From Euclidia mi (lineage: Eukaryota; Arthropoda; Insecta; Lepidoptera; Erebidae): a stretch of DNA of 64,000 bases. This document shows positions 20,902-31,702 of the stretch, piece by piece; position 1 is the first letter of the stretch, and each line of letters starts with the position of its first letter. Below the pieces are notes generated by a model, which worked only from the letters and a program-made list of their open reading frames with translations, was not told the DNA's origin and ran no database searches. The stretch is from positions 25,161,516-25,225,515 of the forward strand of contig OX123193.2 in NCBI GenBank assembly GCA_944739405.2, written 5' to 3'. Position numbers and translations under genes: made by a program.

Positions 20902-22838
20902 ATATAATACATTAAATACAATATTTTATTTACAATCACAATGTTTTCCTTTTGACAATAGAATGATGTGACAAAACCAAAGAAATATAACCTAAGGCAT
21001 AGAAGTAACACTAAATAACAACAGCGGTTGCTATGATTGATATCTTCTTTCTAATGGCACATGCAGTATGATAGAAAGAGCTGTCGATAGGTTTAGCAGC
21101 ACGCTCTTATAGCAGCCTTGTGGTAGGCAAACAGTAGACAAAACATAGAGTTAGGAAACCGAGTGTTGTTCGTAACAGTTATGATTTATCGATAAATATT
21201 TTTGGTCAAATGTCTAACTTTAGTATGTGTTGATATATTTAAGCCGTAGAAGTAAACAAAAAATATTGAAATTGTAGTTTTTGCTGTTGACGCCGGACAG
21301 ACATTACTAAAAAAATCACGTGTTTAATTGTTCGTTTTAGCCATAAAATCTATTGACAAAAAGTTTTCATAAACTAATGAGCGATGCGTTGCGATGCGAT
21401 GCTAAGAAACTGACACTTAGATTATGTATTGTACGAATTATACCAGATTGGCTAATACGGCAAGGCAGGCTTTGGCAATTTGTTTGCGTCGCATCATATC
21501 ACGTTGCTTGCTATCGCTAACGTTGGACACTGCTCGATTTTTTTAGAGTTGTAAGTAATCCGACTGCCACGCCGAAGCTTGCGGGTTTGATTCCCGCTAA
21601 AGTCAAACATTTGTGTGCATGAATATGGATGTTTGTCTTGGTCTGGATGAAGTATGATTAAATGTGCAACCCACACCGTTAATACGGGTACTATGTATAA
21701 TGTGTAATATATTTACAGAAAAGTATATATGCATGTTTATCGATTGTCTAGTACCCGTAGTACAAGATATGCTTAGTTTGGGACCAGATAATGTTGTTTG
21801 AATGTGAAAGAATATTATATTTTATGGTAGAATATTATGTAGCGGTCTACAAGGCAAGACGTCTTTGATCAGTCAGGATAGCACTAATATGATAAATAAT
21901 ATAGAAGTAGGTAGATTAATTAAAATCGTTGTAATTATTATATTTTATTAATATGTTCAAACTAAAATTACACACTTTTTGTTTAGCTTTGGATAAATAA
22001 TTCTACCGGGTGTGCATGTAATGTAGGCACAGCTTTCGGTTTTAAACGACGCCAGGTGCTTTCTGTCTTTAAAAAACAGTCTTTCTCAAGATGACGTGAA
22101 CAAATACGATGGTACTTCTGCTAAATCAAACTAGGCCGTCCAACGGCATTTATCCAAAGTTTTCTTGTGACGTCATTAATAGGCAACCTGTAATAAAAAA
22201 CACCTTCTTAATAATAAAAAATGCTACTGACATCCCTAATCTATCTACTATTTTATAGATGCAAAAATGTAAGCCTACACACACGCACGTACACTGGAAC
22301 ACTTGGCTTTAGATTAATAGACGCTACTTTTACTATCAAACGATAGACTGCTGGACGTCTTTGTTTATTGCCAATTTAGCAACCGCGGCTACCCGCTGTC
22401 GCTTCCAGCTACAGTTTTACATTCACGTCCGATAGTTAGTTTCCGTATTTATCCCTCATTCAAAAAACATCGATATCTCCTTTCACTGTCAAATCCCTTC
22501 ACTAAGGCTATTAAATCAATAAATGTACAAAATAACAATTTGTGACTTAAATTCATAACACATACGTATGCAAGCTGTTCCTTTGATTTGCAATACAATG
22601 ATATTGTGTAAACTTAACACTCATTATAGCATTAATACGAGAAAGTAAATAAATTTGTTGGAAAATTCCGACTCACTGCCAGAAGATAAAGTTTCTCCTG
22701 TTATTTCCGTTCCGAGAATAGCGGCATCCACATCCCGATATCACATACACGATGTGTATTAATTAATGAGTACACTATTTAATTATTATAAGCTTACTTA
22801 CTATTTAAATGCAAAAAAGTTACCTATTAAAAATGTAA
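20902..22838. other. Intergenic stretch with one tRNA-derived SINE
   Basis: No gene is seen. A SINE head at about 21550-21700 has a B-box GGTTTGATTCC (21584-21594) followed by a lepidopteran-type body (TGGATGTTTGTCTTGGTCTG). The rest is AT-rich and without structure that I can support. Confidence 0.5.
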
Positions 22839-23006
22839 ACACAAACCACAGATATGAGAAGTAGTTCAGATGGAACGCGCGGCACAGTTGCGTGCGGCCA
22901 CTAAAGCAAATACAAAATTGTAAAGCGAATACAAACTCGTCTCAGTGCGCTACGAAGCATCGTACAGTTCACGCGTCACGATCACTTCAACTTTTAAATT
23001 CTCAAA

Positions 23007-23083
23007 ATGCCGTCTTGTGTTCTTAAACACTGTAAAAGTTGTTCCTAAAAACAAAAACAGGAAAATGGAATATCTTTTCACAG
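23007..23083 (+). pseudogene. THAP-domain first exon with one stop codon
   Basis: The frame reads MPSCVLKHCKSCS, then TAA at 23046-23048, then KQKQENGISFHR, and ends at a GT donor (CACAG|GTAACT). C-x4-C near the N-terminus and the SFHR block match the first part of the C2CH THAP finger. The stop codon disables it. No following exon was found inside the element. Confidence 0.65.
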
Positions 23084-23435
23084 GTAACTATTGATAATTT
23101 GACTGTTTCCTAATTTAATTTCGATAAAATTCGTATTTGTGCAAGAAATATGTAAGTGTTGCCAGTTTTTGTCGACGCCGTTCTGCCTGAATTAGGGAAA
23201 ATGCACTTGTCAATTGATTATGTGATAATGATTGTCATGTTAATGAAAAATACATTACCGTATTATAAAAGTATATTGTAGATATATCTTCTTTCTCATA
23301 AATATAGTAATAGAATTTCAATTTCCATTAGTATATACCTTACATAATATTGTTTTGAGTTCGATCCCCAAACGATCCAAATATTCGTGTACACCCTGCT
23401 ACTCGTCAAGCTTATACACTTTGTCCTTTGCACCG

Positions 23436-23815
23436 TTCTTATGGCGTAAAGAATAAGTATCAAAATCGTACAGCAACTGTTTAGCTTGACTTGGCGCCGT
23501 GTGTACATACATACTTATGGCGTAGGGAATAAGTATCAAAATCGTACAGCAACTGTTTAGCTTGACTTGGCGCCGTGTGTACATACATACTTATGGCGTA
23601 GGGAATAAGTATCAAAATCGTACAGCAACTGTTTAGCTTGACTTGGTGCCGTGTGTACATACATACTTATGGCGTAGGGAATAAGTATCACAATCGTACA
23701 GCAACTGTTTAGCTTGACTTGGCGCCGTGTGTACATACATACTTAGGGCGTAGGGAATAAGTATCAAAATCGTACAGCAACTGTTTAGCTTGACTTGCTG
23801 CCGTGTGTACATGCA
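23436..23815 (+). repeat. 76-bp tandem repeat, five copies
   Basis: The unit contains TTATGGCGTAGGGAATAAGT, then ATCAAAATCGTACAGCAACT and TTGACTTGGCGCCGTGTGTA. Starts of the ATGGCG landmark at 23441, 23517, 23593, 23669 and 23745 are exactly 76 bases apart. Copies differ at only a few sites, so the expansion is recent. It lies inside the P-like element. Confidence 0.9.
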
Positions 23816-24714
23816 TACTATTTATTTCTCAACTAATCGACGCCAGCGGCTTCGCACGCACATATTGTCGTATTTCTCGTTTTGCCCGACGCCGTGGGAA
23901 TTTCGAGAAATCCCGTCTTGGTGCACCCCTATGGTTGCCAAGAAACATACATGCTAAATTTCAGCTTCATGCGCCGAGTAGTTTCGGCTGTAGCTTGTCT
24001 GTCAGTCAGTCAGTAACGCAAGGATTTTATATATACAGATTTACGAAGTAGTTAAAACTTAACTCGGTACCTACATTTAAGAAATGTATTTATGAAAGCA
24101 TTAATTAAATCCATGGTAAATTCTTCAAAACCGCAAATGAATATAAGAACATTACATAACTATATGCAAAATACTGGGAGATTATTCATAATCTGGCAAC
24201 TTTTCACACACATAGACGCGCGTGTCCGTACAGTGCCAGTCGCCAAAGGTCACGCACACATAGCTGTCAACGTGCCACACTTAGTTGGACGAATGCGCTC
24301 TATCTGATACTACTTCTCATATCTGTGACACAAACGTTCAACAAATTTTACACTGATGACAGATCAGATCACAGCACGGCTATTTAGAGAATGTAGTCAA
24401 AGATATGAGTATGTAAAGAGTCTATGCCTCTTTAAATGAGACGCGTAATTTGACGTTATGATTAACCAACTAAGACCAACTGACATTACATGTTGCACGT
24501 TCGGTATATGGAAAATAGGGCATGTTCTCTCTAGTCTAAACGTCCAACCTCTCTGGACAAAACATTTAAAAAATGTTCATTATAAAGATATTCTTGAATT
24601 TCGTGTCCAAAGAGTTTCACATCTTCAAACTCAAAATGTTCTTTATGAAAATATTGTTGTATTTCGTGTCCAAAGAGTTTCACATCTTCAAACTCTTTTC
24701 AACACTCCGCCTCA

Positions 24715-25523
24715 CGAAATTAGACGATATTCAACTTTGTCCTAAGTTGGATAAATTTTGGGGCTGGCAAAGCTTTTGTTAGAATTTTGGTTAGAATGTC
24801 TGCCTCCATGTCTTCTGTAGGACGATATTTGACATTTACATGTCCATTTTGACTGCATGTCATAAAAAATGTTCCCTGATGCTAATATGTTTCGACTTAG
24901 TACTTATAATTGGATTATAGGCCAATTTTTGAGCGGCTTGGTTATCATTATAAATATCTATTATGTCTGTTTTTATGTTAAGTTCATTTAGCTAGTTTTT
25001 CTGGTAAATGACTTCTTTTGATGCTTATGTTAGGGCCATGTACTCCGCCTCTGCTGTACTAAGTGCAACAGGCAACTGTTCTTTGCTTTTTATATTCCCA
25101 ACTTATTGGCGTCCGGCCATACGTAAAAATGTATCCAGTCACTGACCGACGATCAATAGAGCATGATGCCCAATCAGCATCCGCTGCACCTTCCAATTTT
25201 ATTTTATTTTCTTTTATATAAGTAAGGCCTAAGTCCTTGGTTCCTTGTACATAACGTAAAACTCTTTTTGCCGCATTAAAATGTTCATGAGTGTAGCTGT
25301 TATTAAATTGACTTAGATGGCATACTGCAAACATTATATCTGGTCGTGTGGCAACTGCTAAGTACATAGGAAAACCTATGAGATTCTGGTAAGGCAACTC
25401 CTTTTCTTTTATTGGACTTGTACTCCTTACTAGCTTTAGTCCAAAACAAGTGGAAACACCATTGGAGTGGATGCAGATTTGCAATCTTTGCATCAATTTT
25501 TTTCCAATATGGACTCAATGTAA
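24715..25523 (-). pseudogene. Ty1/copia polymerase, RNase H part (broken)
   Basis: A minus-strand frame at 25496-25059 encodes YLAVATRPDIMFAVCHLSQF, NAAKRVLRYVQGTKDLGL and ADADWASCSIDRRSVTGY, the end of reverse transcriptase and start of RNase H of copia elements. Further left, with frame breaks, come ALSTAEAEYMAL and a block with SKHISIREHF. It continues the reverse transcriptase piece at 27790-28680; the two are separated by an insertion at 25524-27797. A pair of near-identical blocks at 24590-24700 lies at its 3' side. Several stops and frameshifts make it inactive. Confidence 0.85.
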
Positions 25524-25837
25524 TTTTTTTGTTTCAGTACCGTAAGATAATTTGGCCTACCTAGCCATACTTTGCCTAAACAGGTTATTTGAAATTTAAT
25601 AGCAAACTATCCTAAGTAGCTAGAGAATTTTGTCTACGGTACGACTTTTTACGCGTGCCAGCACTTATTTTTCGTTATGGCAAGACAGACGTGAAATGTC
25701 AGTGAAAGTCAGAATTTTGCTAATGGTGATCGCTGATTTTTTGCCTGGATTTCGAAATTTCACTGTATGAGTATTTTAAGCTATTTTTGTGGATTTTGTG
25801 GACCATATTAACTGTAAAATAGTCTTCTTTCTTCCTA

Positions 25838-27131
25838 CGAGGGGAGTTCAATGTATTCTCGGTATAGGTATGAAGGAAAAGGCGGAAAATTCTGAATAAA
25901 TTTTATTTTTCAATATACTCCCCTAACATCTCAATACATTTATTTGTTCGTGAAAGTAACTTTTCAATTCCCTCTGAAAAATATTTTTCTTGATGGCCCG
26001 AAAAATGTTCGTTTATTGCTCCCTTCAACTCTTCATCGTCCGAAAAATGCTTTCAACGAAGGTCTTTTTTAAGATTAGGGAATAGATAATAATCAGTAGG
26101 GGCCAGGTCCGGACTGTAGGGTGGATGATTGATTTCTTTAAATCCGTACTCCCGCACAACAGCCTGGGCAAGGCGCGCCTTGTGAACCGGCGCGTTGTCG
26201 TGAAGCAGCAACACACCTGCGGTTAATTTTCCACGTCTTTTTTCTTTAATTGCCTCCTTTAAATTACGCAGGGTGGTTGCGTATGATGCAGCAGTAATAC
26301 TTTGACCTTTTTTGTGTACTGGATTAGCAAGATTCCCTTAGAATCCCAAAACACCGTGGCCATGAGCTTTCCTGCGGACGGAGTGACTTTGAACTTCTTC
26401 GGCGGGTCTGATCCTTTTTTGTGCCACTGCATAGACTCTTGCTTGCTCTCAGGGTCATAGTGATGACCCCACGTTTCATCACCAGTAACAATCCGATCGA
26501 AAATACTTTGCGGATTTTCACCACAGAGGTCCAAAAACTCCTTACAACAGTCAAATCGCACTTGTTTCTGTAGCGCGGTGAGCATTCGCGGCACCCATCT
26601 TGCACTGACCTTTGACAAATTCAGGCGCTCATGAAGGATTGTGTGAATGGTACGCACGGATAGCTTAGTCATTTCTGCTAATGTTTTCACTCTTACACGG
26701 GCATCTTCAAGTACAAGTTTTTCGACTAATTTGACGTTTTCTTCAGTAGCGGCACAAATTGGCCCACCAGCGCGGGGGCCGCCTTCAATGCTCTCTGTAC
26801 CCCGTTTGAATTCACTTGACCACTTCTGAATTGTAGATAATGAAGGCGCAGAATCTTGGTAAACAGCCACCATTTCTTCATGGATATTTTTTTGAGATTT
26901 TCCTTGTTTTGTGAGGAATTTTATCACTGCACAATGCTCGATTTTTTTCATCATTGTCGAATCAGTCATCATAGTTGTCTTTTCGCAATGATATCTTGAA
27001 TACTAATGGTGGCAATTAAATGAAATTTTGTATTTATACCCTCAAAGAGTGTCATTAACTAATGAGATAATTAAATTACCCTTATCATTAGTATATCACC
27101 TCGATACCGAGAATACATTGAACTCCCCTCG
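25838..27131 (-). mobile_element. Full-length mariner element
   Basis: A 1294-bp element. The inverted termini CGAGGGGAGTTCAATGTATT are perfect over about 27 bases and are flanked by TA (25836-25837, 27132-27133). Length and TA target fit mariner. It carries one transposase frame with only two visible lesions. Confidence 0.92.
25903..26972 (-). pseudogene. mariner transposase with one frameshift and one stop
   Basis: Helix-turn-helix region at residues about 10-110 (CAVIKFLTKQGKSQKNIHEE, then LSVRTIHTILHERL). The catalytic motifs IVTGDETW and VFWDSKGI are in the first open part (26972-26259). A missing A in the run at 26308-26313 shifts the frame. In the next frame come HDNAPVHKARLAQ and SPDLAPTDYYLF; the Asp residues of HDN and APTD are 34 residues apart between them, the mariner D34D signature. 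A TGA at 26053-26055 interrupts the C-terminus shortly after. The natural end is TAA at 25903-25905. It is inactive as it stands. Confidence 0.9.
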
Positions 27132-27789
27132 TATCTATGTTTTGCACTCATACAGAGAGTTTTAGTTGGTAAAATCAAGAAGAACAAACGTGGGTCACTT
27201 TTTATGACAAATCGACAAAACTTTTCCTAGGGGTATTTATTTTATTTTTGGATAAATACAATTAGTTTTTACTTAGGTGCGTAATAAAACCAATTAAACG
27301 TGTTGATTTATGAATGTTGTTTTATTTTTTACGGTAACAGCTCTGAATAAAACCTCTTTTAGTATTTAATGTTCAAAAAGGGTTCCTAACTTTGCCTATC
27401 TTCTAAAAAAAATAAAAAAAAACGTTTTAGACTCAATGCCGTGGTTATTTATGGATACCAAGAAAATGTTTTAGACTCAATGCCGTGGTTATTTATGGAT
27501 ACTAAGAAAATACTTTATAGGTACAAAATCTGTTTATTTGGCAATATATATTTTAACTGCGACATTATTGCCTAGGCAAAGTAGAGGAAATGCCATCAAC
27601 TTTGCCTAGACATTTCAAAGCTCATTTCTCAGAAAATATCTAATTTAGGCTATAATGGGTTGTTTCGATAGGAGCATGAAGTTCTGATTTACCTATATTT
27701 TTTATATACATGACATTACGATATTTCTACTCATGTCAAAAATATTCACAAAAAACCTCGATTTTCGTGCAAAGTTAGGGCATCTTACG

Positions 27790-28680
27790 GTACTATTTGT
27801 GTTTCCTCTCTTTCAAAAGTTATACCAAGACAGTGTTTTATTTCACCCAAGTCTCGCATTACAAATTTCTTCAGAATTAAATTTTTGATTTTGTTTATCC
27901 TTTCTTGAGATTTGCACGCTATTATTATGTCATCAACATATATGCTAACAATAATACACTCTCCGCCTTTCGCATATATGTACACAAATGGGTCTACTTT
28001 CGAAGGTGTAAAACCTATCGATTTTAATTCGGCATCTAGCTTTATGTACCACTGCCTTCCCGACTGTTTCGAACCATAGACTGCCTTATTCAGTTTGCAA
28101 CTTTGCATACAGCATTTTCTTTGTCTAAGGTTAAGTCGCGCAACATTTTATTAGCCTTTTGCTTAATTTCTCAGTCTTTTGTAGTTTTTATTATCTTTTC
28201 AAGGTACAGTTCTAAATTCTTAGGCTTTTTCATGAAAATTTCTTCTTGAATATCTCCATTTAGAAATGCTGTACATCTGTACACACACAGTTACAGGTGC
28301 AAATACTTCCTGGTAATCAATATCTGGTATTTGTGAAAATCCTCGGGCTACTAATCTTGCCTTTTTGCGTTCGATGTTACCGTCTGGTCCCAATTTATTT
28401 TTTAAGATCATGTTACTATCTATGACATTACGAAAAGGTGGCTTCTTCACTATTGACCACGTTTCATTTTTTAAGTGTGCCGTAATTTCGGAAATGATTG
28501 CATCGTTCCATACTGGGTTATCCTCTTCGCTAATACATACGTAATCTTTAGTCCAAACTGGCTGCTTTTTAGCTCTTTGAGGTCTTTCATTTATTGTTAC
28601 GTCATTATTTTGTATAACTTCAGTTTCTGTTATTCGATCATCATTTATGTGATTTTCTTCCATTTCTGGTTCGCCGTGAC
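27790..28680 (-). pseudogene. Ty1/copia reverse transcriptase (broken)
   Basis: Minus-strand frames encode WNDAIISEITAHLKNETWSI and KARLVARGFSQIPDIDYQEV (28663-28300), then after a frame break LNKAVYGSKQSGRQWYIKL and IIVSIYVDDIIIACKS, which carries the catalytic YVDD (28108-27790). This is the core of a copia polymerase. The reading frame is broken at about 28230 and again at the insertion that follows. Confidence 0.88.
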
Positions 28681-28689
28681 CATCATCTA

Positions 28690-28984
28690 CCTATATCAAA
28701 AAATATTTCGTTTTCCTCGGTCCAGTTAATTGGTTCCTGAACTGTTTTCTATCATCGAGATAAGATTTTATGAGATTTAGTACGTTTCCCCTAACACCAT
28801 AACTAAATAACTTATTTAAAAGGGTCTGATGATCAACACATGATATTTTGTTACATGTTTGATACATGAGATGTTTTTCGCTTTACCATGTTTGCCCGCA
28901 TTTGCATTATGGAATAAATTAATCTGGCAAAAGATTTAAAATAACTAAACTTACTACAAATACAAATTTACCTATTTTTTTACA
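28690..28984. repeat. Junction between copia and gypsy remnants
   Basis: About 300 AT-rich bases. The part at 28840-28950 matches 5075-5180 (both contain TTTGCATTATGGAATAAA), so it belongs to a dispersed repeat. No frame is supported. Confidence 0.5.
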
Positions 28985-30905
28985 CCATGCCGATTTAGAA
29001 CATCAGTACCTAATATAACAGGCGTGTTCAAATACCGATCAGGGACCACATGAAAGTCAACTTCAAGTGTAATCTCAGGAAATTCCACAGTCAATGTTGT
29101 GAAAAAGCTAGATTCTACATTATACCACGTGTACTACCATACCTAGTGTACAAAAAGAAGGCTTTTGAGTACACTGAAACTGCTTGACTATCGCCTCGGA
29201 AATTAAGGAAACCGAGAATCACTATCTATAAGTATATCTACAGGCACTCCTTGAATCACCGCAGTGGCAATATCATTGCACCTATATTCATTAATAATCT
29301 CACAAAAATTTACATTCGACTTAGTGCCCGATTCAGCTCGCCGTTTCGTAAAACAGTCCTCAACCTTATGACCTACTTTTTTACAATTAGTACACGGCGT
29401 TGGCTTAGGTACAAAACTATAATACTAGAATTAGAAGAACTAGGAGATGAATGGCTTTTATTATTTTCATTAGATACCCTCATACGTTTCTTGCAGTCAG
29501 ACTGCTTATGCCCAAATGTACCACATGAAAAACATTTAACTTTTGTTCTATAAGCAGAATATTCTCGTTTACGCAAATTATTACTACTATGAGTACTGCC
29601 ACTCGTGCGCAACTTAGAAGTGGGTTTAACATACCTAGGTATATCGACAAAAAACTGACTATATCCTTGGGTAGTAAATTTGCATTCATAGCAGCCGATC
29701 TAATTTGTGGGTCAGTGATGCCGCGAATTACTATAGCAGATATTAATTCCTCACTCAATCCGTTTACTATACTCAATCGTAACAAAGAACATCTAGCATA
29801 TTCCGCGTAATTCGGGTAGGTAGTTGGCAGAGTCAGTATTCATAACATCGAATAAAATATTCGCTATATCTATTCTACGTGGGCACAATGTTTTATATTC
29901 ACGCTTAAGCTGTGCGTCCACCGGATCGGAATCGGAGCGTACGGAGTGGAAGGATTTGTTGCTTTGTATTAATTTCTATGAAACTGCGTGCACTGGATCA
30001 GCATTTCTGCGCCAGAGACCGGTATTTGTGCTGATGACGTCATCCGCAGTGAACGCATCATTCGGATTCCGAGCGTTTCAAGTTCTGACGTGTTTGCGGC
30101 ATTAAACTGTAGGCAAAAATACTTATTCACGATGAACGACGATGTTTTAATTACTTTAGTACAGTCATATGAATGTACCCAAAAATCTATGATATTCATT
30201 ATTTATGATATTCATCAAATGTATAATATTCTCCGAAAATTAATCTACAACAATATCCTCGTCACTATCCTCCTGCTTTAAAAATACCTAAATTGCCGAT
30301 GCTGAATCCGAATGCAGTGGACGCACCCCATCGGCATTTTGTAAATGACGACGCTCCGTCCGCTCCGTACACTCCGATTCCGATCCGGTGGACGCGCAGC
30401 TTTAAAGTTTGACCAAGAGCGATTATTAGCTGTCCACTCATTAAGCCAAACACGGGCATCAGCCACTAAACAATTACCGATACGCGCCAAACACTCACGG
30501 TCGTCCCACCGATTAATGTCACGCACATGGTCGACTTCATTGCACCACACATTAAAATCATGCAAGGATGGATCAAACTTCGAGATATAGATATGGTTAG
30601 GTCTTACCGGGTTTAGGGATGATGGTCACCAACTTCCATTACCTCGTTCACAACGACATAGCTACCCGAGGATGATCGCGGCTCGAGGTGGTTCGCCACG
30701 CAAGGTGCATCGTTAGATGGCATCGGCGTCGAATCACCCAACTCGCAGCGTGTGTAGGGTACTGGCGGTGGCGGCGGCGTATGAGACCGCACCGACGAGG
30801 CCGCCTCAGCGCCGTGAGACCTCGACCTTTCTTCCTCCAACGCGTTAATTCGAGACAATGCTTCAAGTTTTTGTTCGAGTCCCGAAACAGAAGAACGTCC
30901 ACGAG
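28985..30905 (-). pseudogene. Ty3/gypsy gag and protease remnant
   Basis: Minus-strand coding in several frames. The gag core near 30565-30410 includes NRWDDRECLARIGNCLVADA and VWLNEWTANNRSW. Further on comes RLSIVNGLSEELISAIVIRG (29785), and a zinc knuckle CFSCGTFGHKQSDC at about 29545-29504 (C-x2-C-x4-H-x4-C). A protease-like region follows near 29280-28985 with GVPVDILIDS and PVILGTDVL. Polymerase and long terminal repeats are not visible. A 494-bp Harbinger-type element at 29908-30401 splits gag. It is inactive. Confidence 0.75.
29908..30401. mobile_element. Harbinger-type short element inside gypsy gag
   Basis: The ends AGCTGTGCGTCCACCGGATC and GATCCGGTGGACGCGCAGCT are inverted, flanked by TTA on both sides (29905-29907, 30402-30404). 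A 3-bp TTA/TAA duplication with inverted ends is the PIF/Harbinger pattern. Removing it with one TTA restores the gag reading frame (SNFK|LKREYK). Confidence 0.8.
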
Positions 30906-31082
30906 ATTTACTTTTACTAGTTATTACTGTCTTTCGACATAATGTTTAATTACTTACGTGAGAATTTAAGTTTCTAACACATTTGATTTCAAAAAAAGAA
31001 TACGACTACCGACAATATTTATTAATTATTTCACAAACAATTACTTAAATTATTTAATCACTTTTAAACTAAATTAGGTACA

Positions 31083-31107
31083 CAGATATGAGAACTTCTC
31101 ATATCTG
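31083..31107. repeat. Minimal palindrome made of two P-like termini
   Basis: CAGATATGAGAA C TTCTCATATCTG is a perfect palindrome with a one-base loop. Its arms equal the outer terminal repeat of the element at 22847-24327, as if everything between the two ends had been lost. Confidence 0.7.
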
Positions 31108-31265
31108 AGATTAGGTATATAAATGTACAAAAGCTATTTTGACAATACTAGTGAACGTCCGTCCGATCCGAGGTCTTGCAAGGAATGAGCCTGTCGTCCT
31201 AACCGCCGCAGCTGTGCTCGTCCCCCTCCAGTCGTACCATCCGATCACGCCATCATCGCGTCAGT

Positions 31266-31490
31266 AGTTTTTTTTTTTTTATAGGAATAGGCGGCAAACG
31301 AACAGACGGATTGCCTGATGGTAAGCAATTACCGCCGTCCATGGACACAAGCAACACCACAGGAGTCAAAAGTGCGTTGCCGCCCCTTGGGGTTGGGAAA
31401 AGGGATAGGATGAGGAGTGGGATGAGGGAGAAGGAATAGGGGATAGGGCCTCCGGCACTCTCACTCACCGAACGAAACGCAACAGATTAA
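31266..31490 (-). repeat. LINE 3' end fragment
   Basis: Minus-strand reading AGTGCCGGAGGCCCTATCCC to GGTAATTGCTTACCATCAGG and GTTTGCCGCCTATT followed by an A-rich tail. It is near-identical to 49677-49868, where the upstream coding end is also present. Confidence 0.75.
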
Positions 31491-31702
31491 GTACTGTTAC
31501 TTTACGTCAATTTCCTGTGAGAGGGTAGTACTTTCCCGGTCGAGCCGGCCCATTCATACTGAAATCAGCAAGGCTCTACTACCTGCAAGACGTCAGAGCG
31601 GAGCCACGCCCACTAGAATCAGTTGCCTGCTAATTATAGTATATTTATTCACGTAAAATTATTTCAAACATTGTGTGATATTTTCATTCAATGTTATTTA
31701 TA

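Larger units (their letters stand above)
22847..24327 (+). mobile_element. P-element-like deletion derivative
   Basis: The termini CACAGATATGAGAAGTAGT and ACTACTTCTCATATCTGTG are perfect inverted repeats, flanked by a perfect 8-bp duplication ACACAAAC (22839-22846, 24328-24335). An 8-bp duplication is the rule for P elements (also hAT). Inside, a plus-strand exon encodes the start of a THAP zinc finger, the DNA-binding domain of P transposases. A 76-bp tandem array fills the middle and the rest of the transposase is absent. The assignment to the P superfamily is inference from the THAP exon plus the duplication length. Confidence 0.72.
25524..27797. mobile_element. Inverted-repeat element inserted in copia, itself hit by mariner
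   Basis: The ends AGTACCGTAAGATAATTTGG (about 25536) and GCATCTTACGGTACT (ending about 27793) are inverted. It interrupts the copia reverse transcriptase between ITFEREETQI and the downstream part. Removing the mariner at 25838-27131 leaves about 1 kb without coding capacity. A 44-bp unit (TTTTAGACTCAATGCCGTGG ...) is tandemly duplicated at about 27424-27510, and TTTGCCTA motifs recur at both ends. Confidence 0.65.

Noticed and set aside
23436..23815. CRISPR-like array
   Set aside because: The whole 76-bp unit is repeated, with no variable spacers, and the context is a eukaryotic transposon.
30613..30942. Arg- and Ser-rich frames on both strands
   Set aside because: They overlap the start of the gypsy gag remnant; only the minus strand fits gag and no independent gene is supported.
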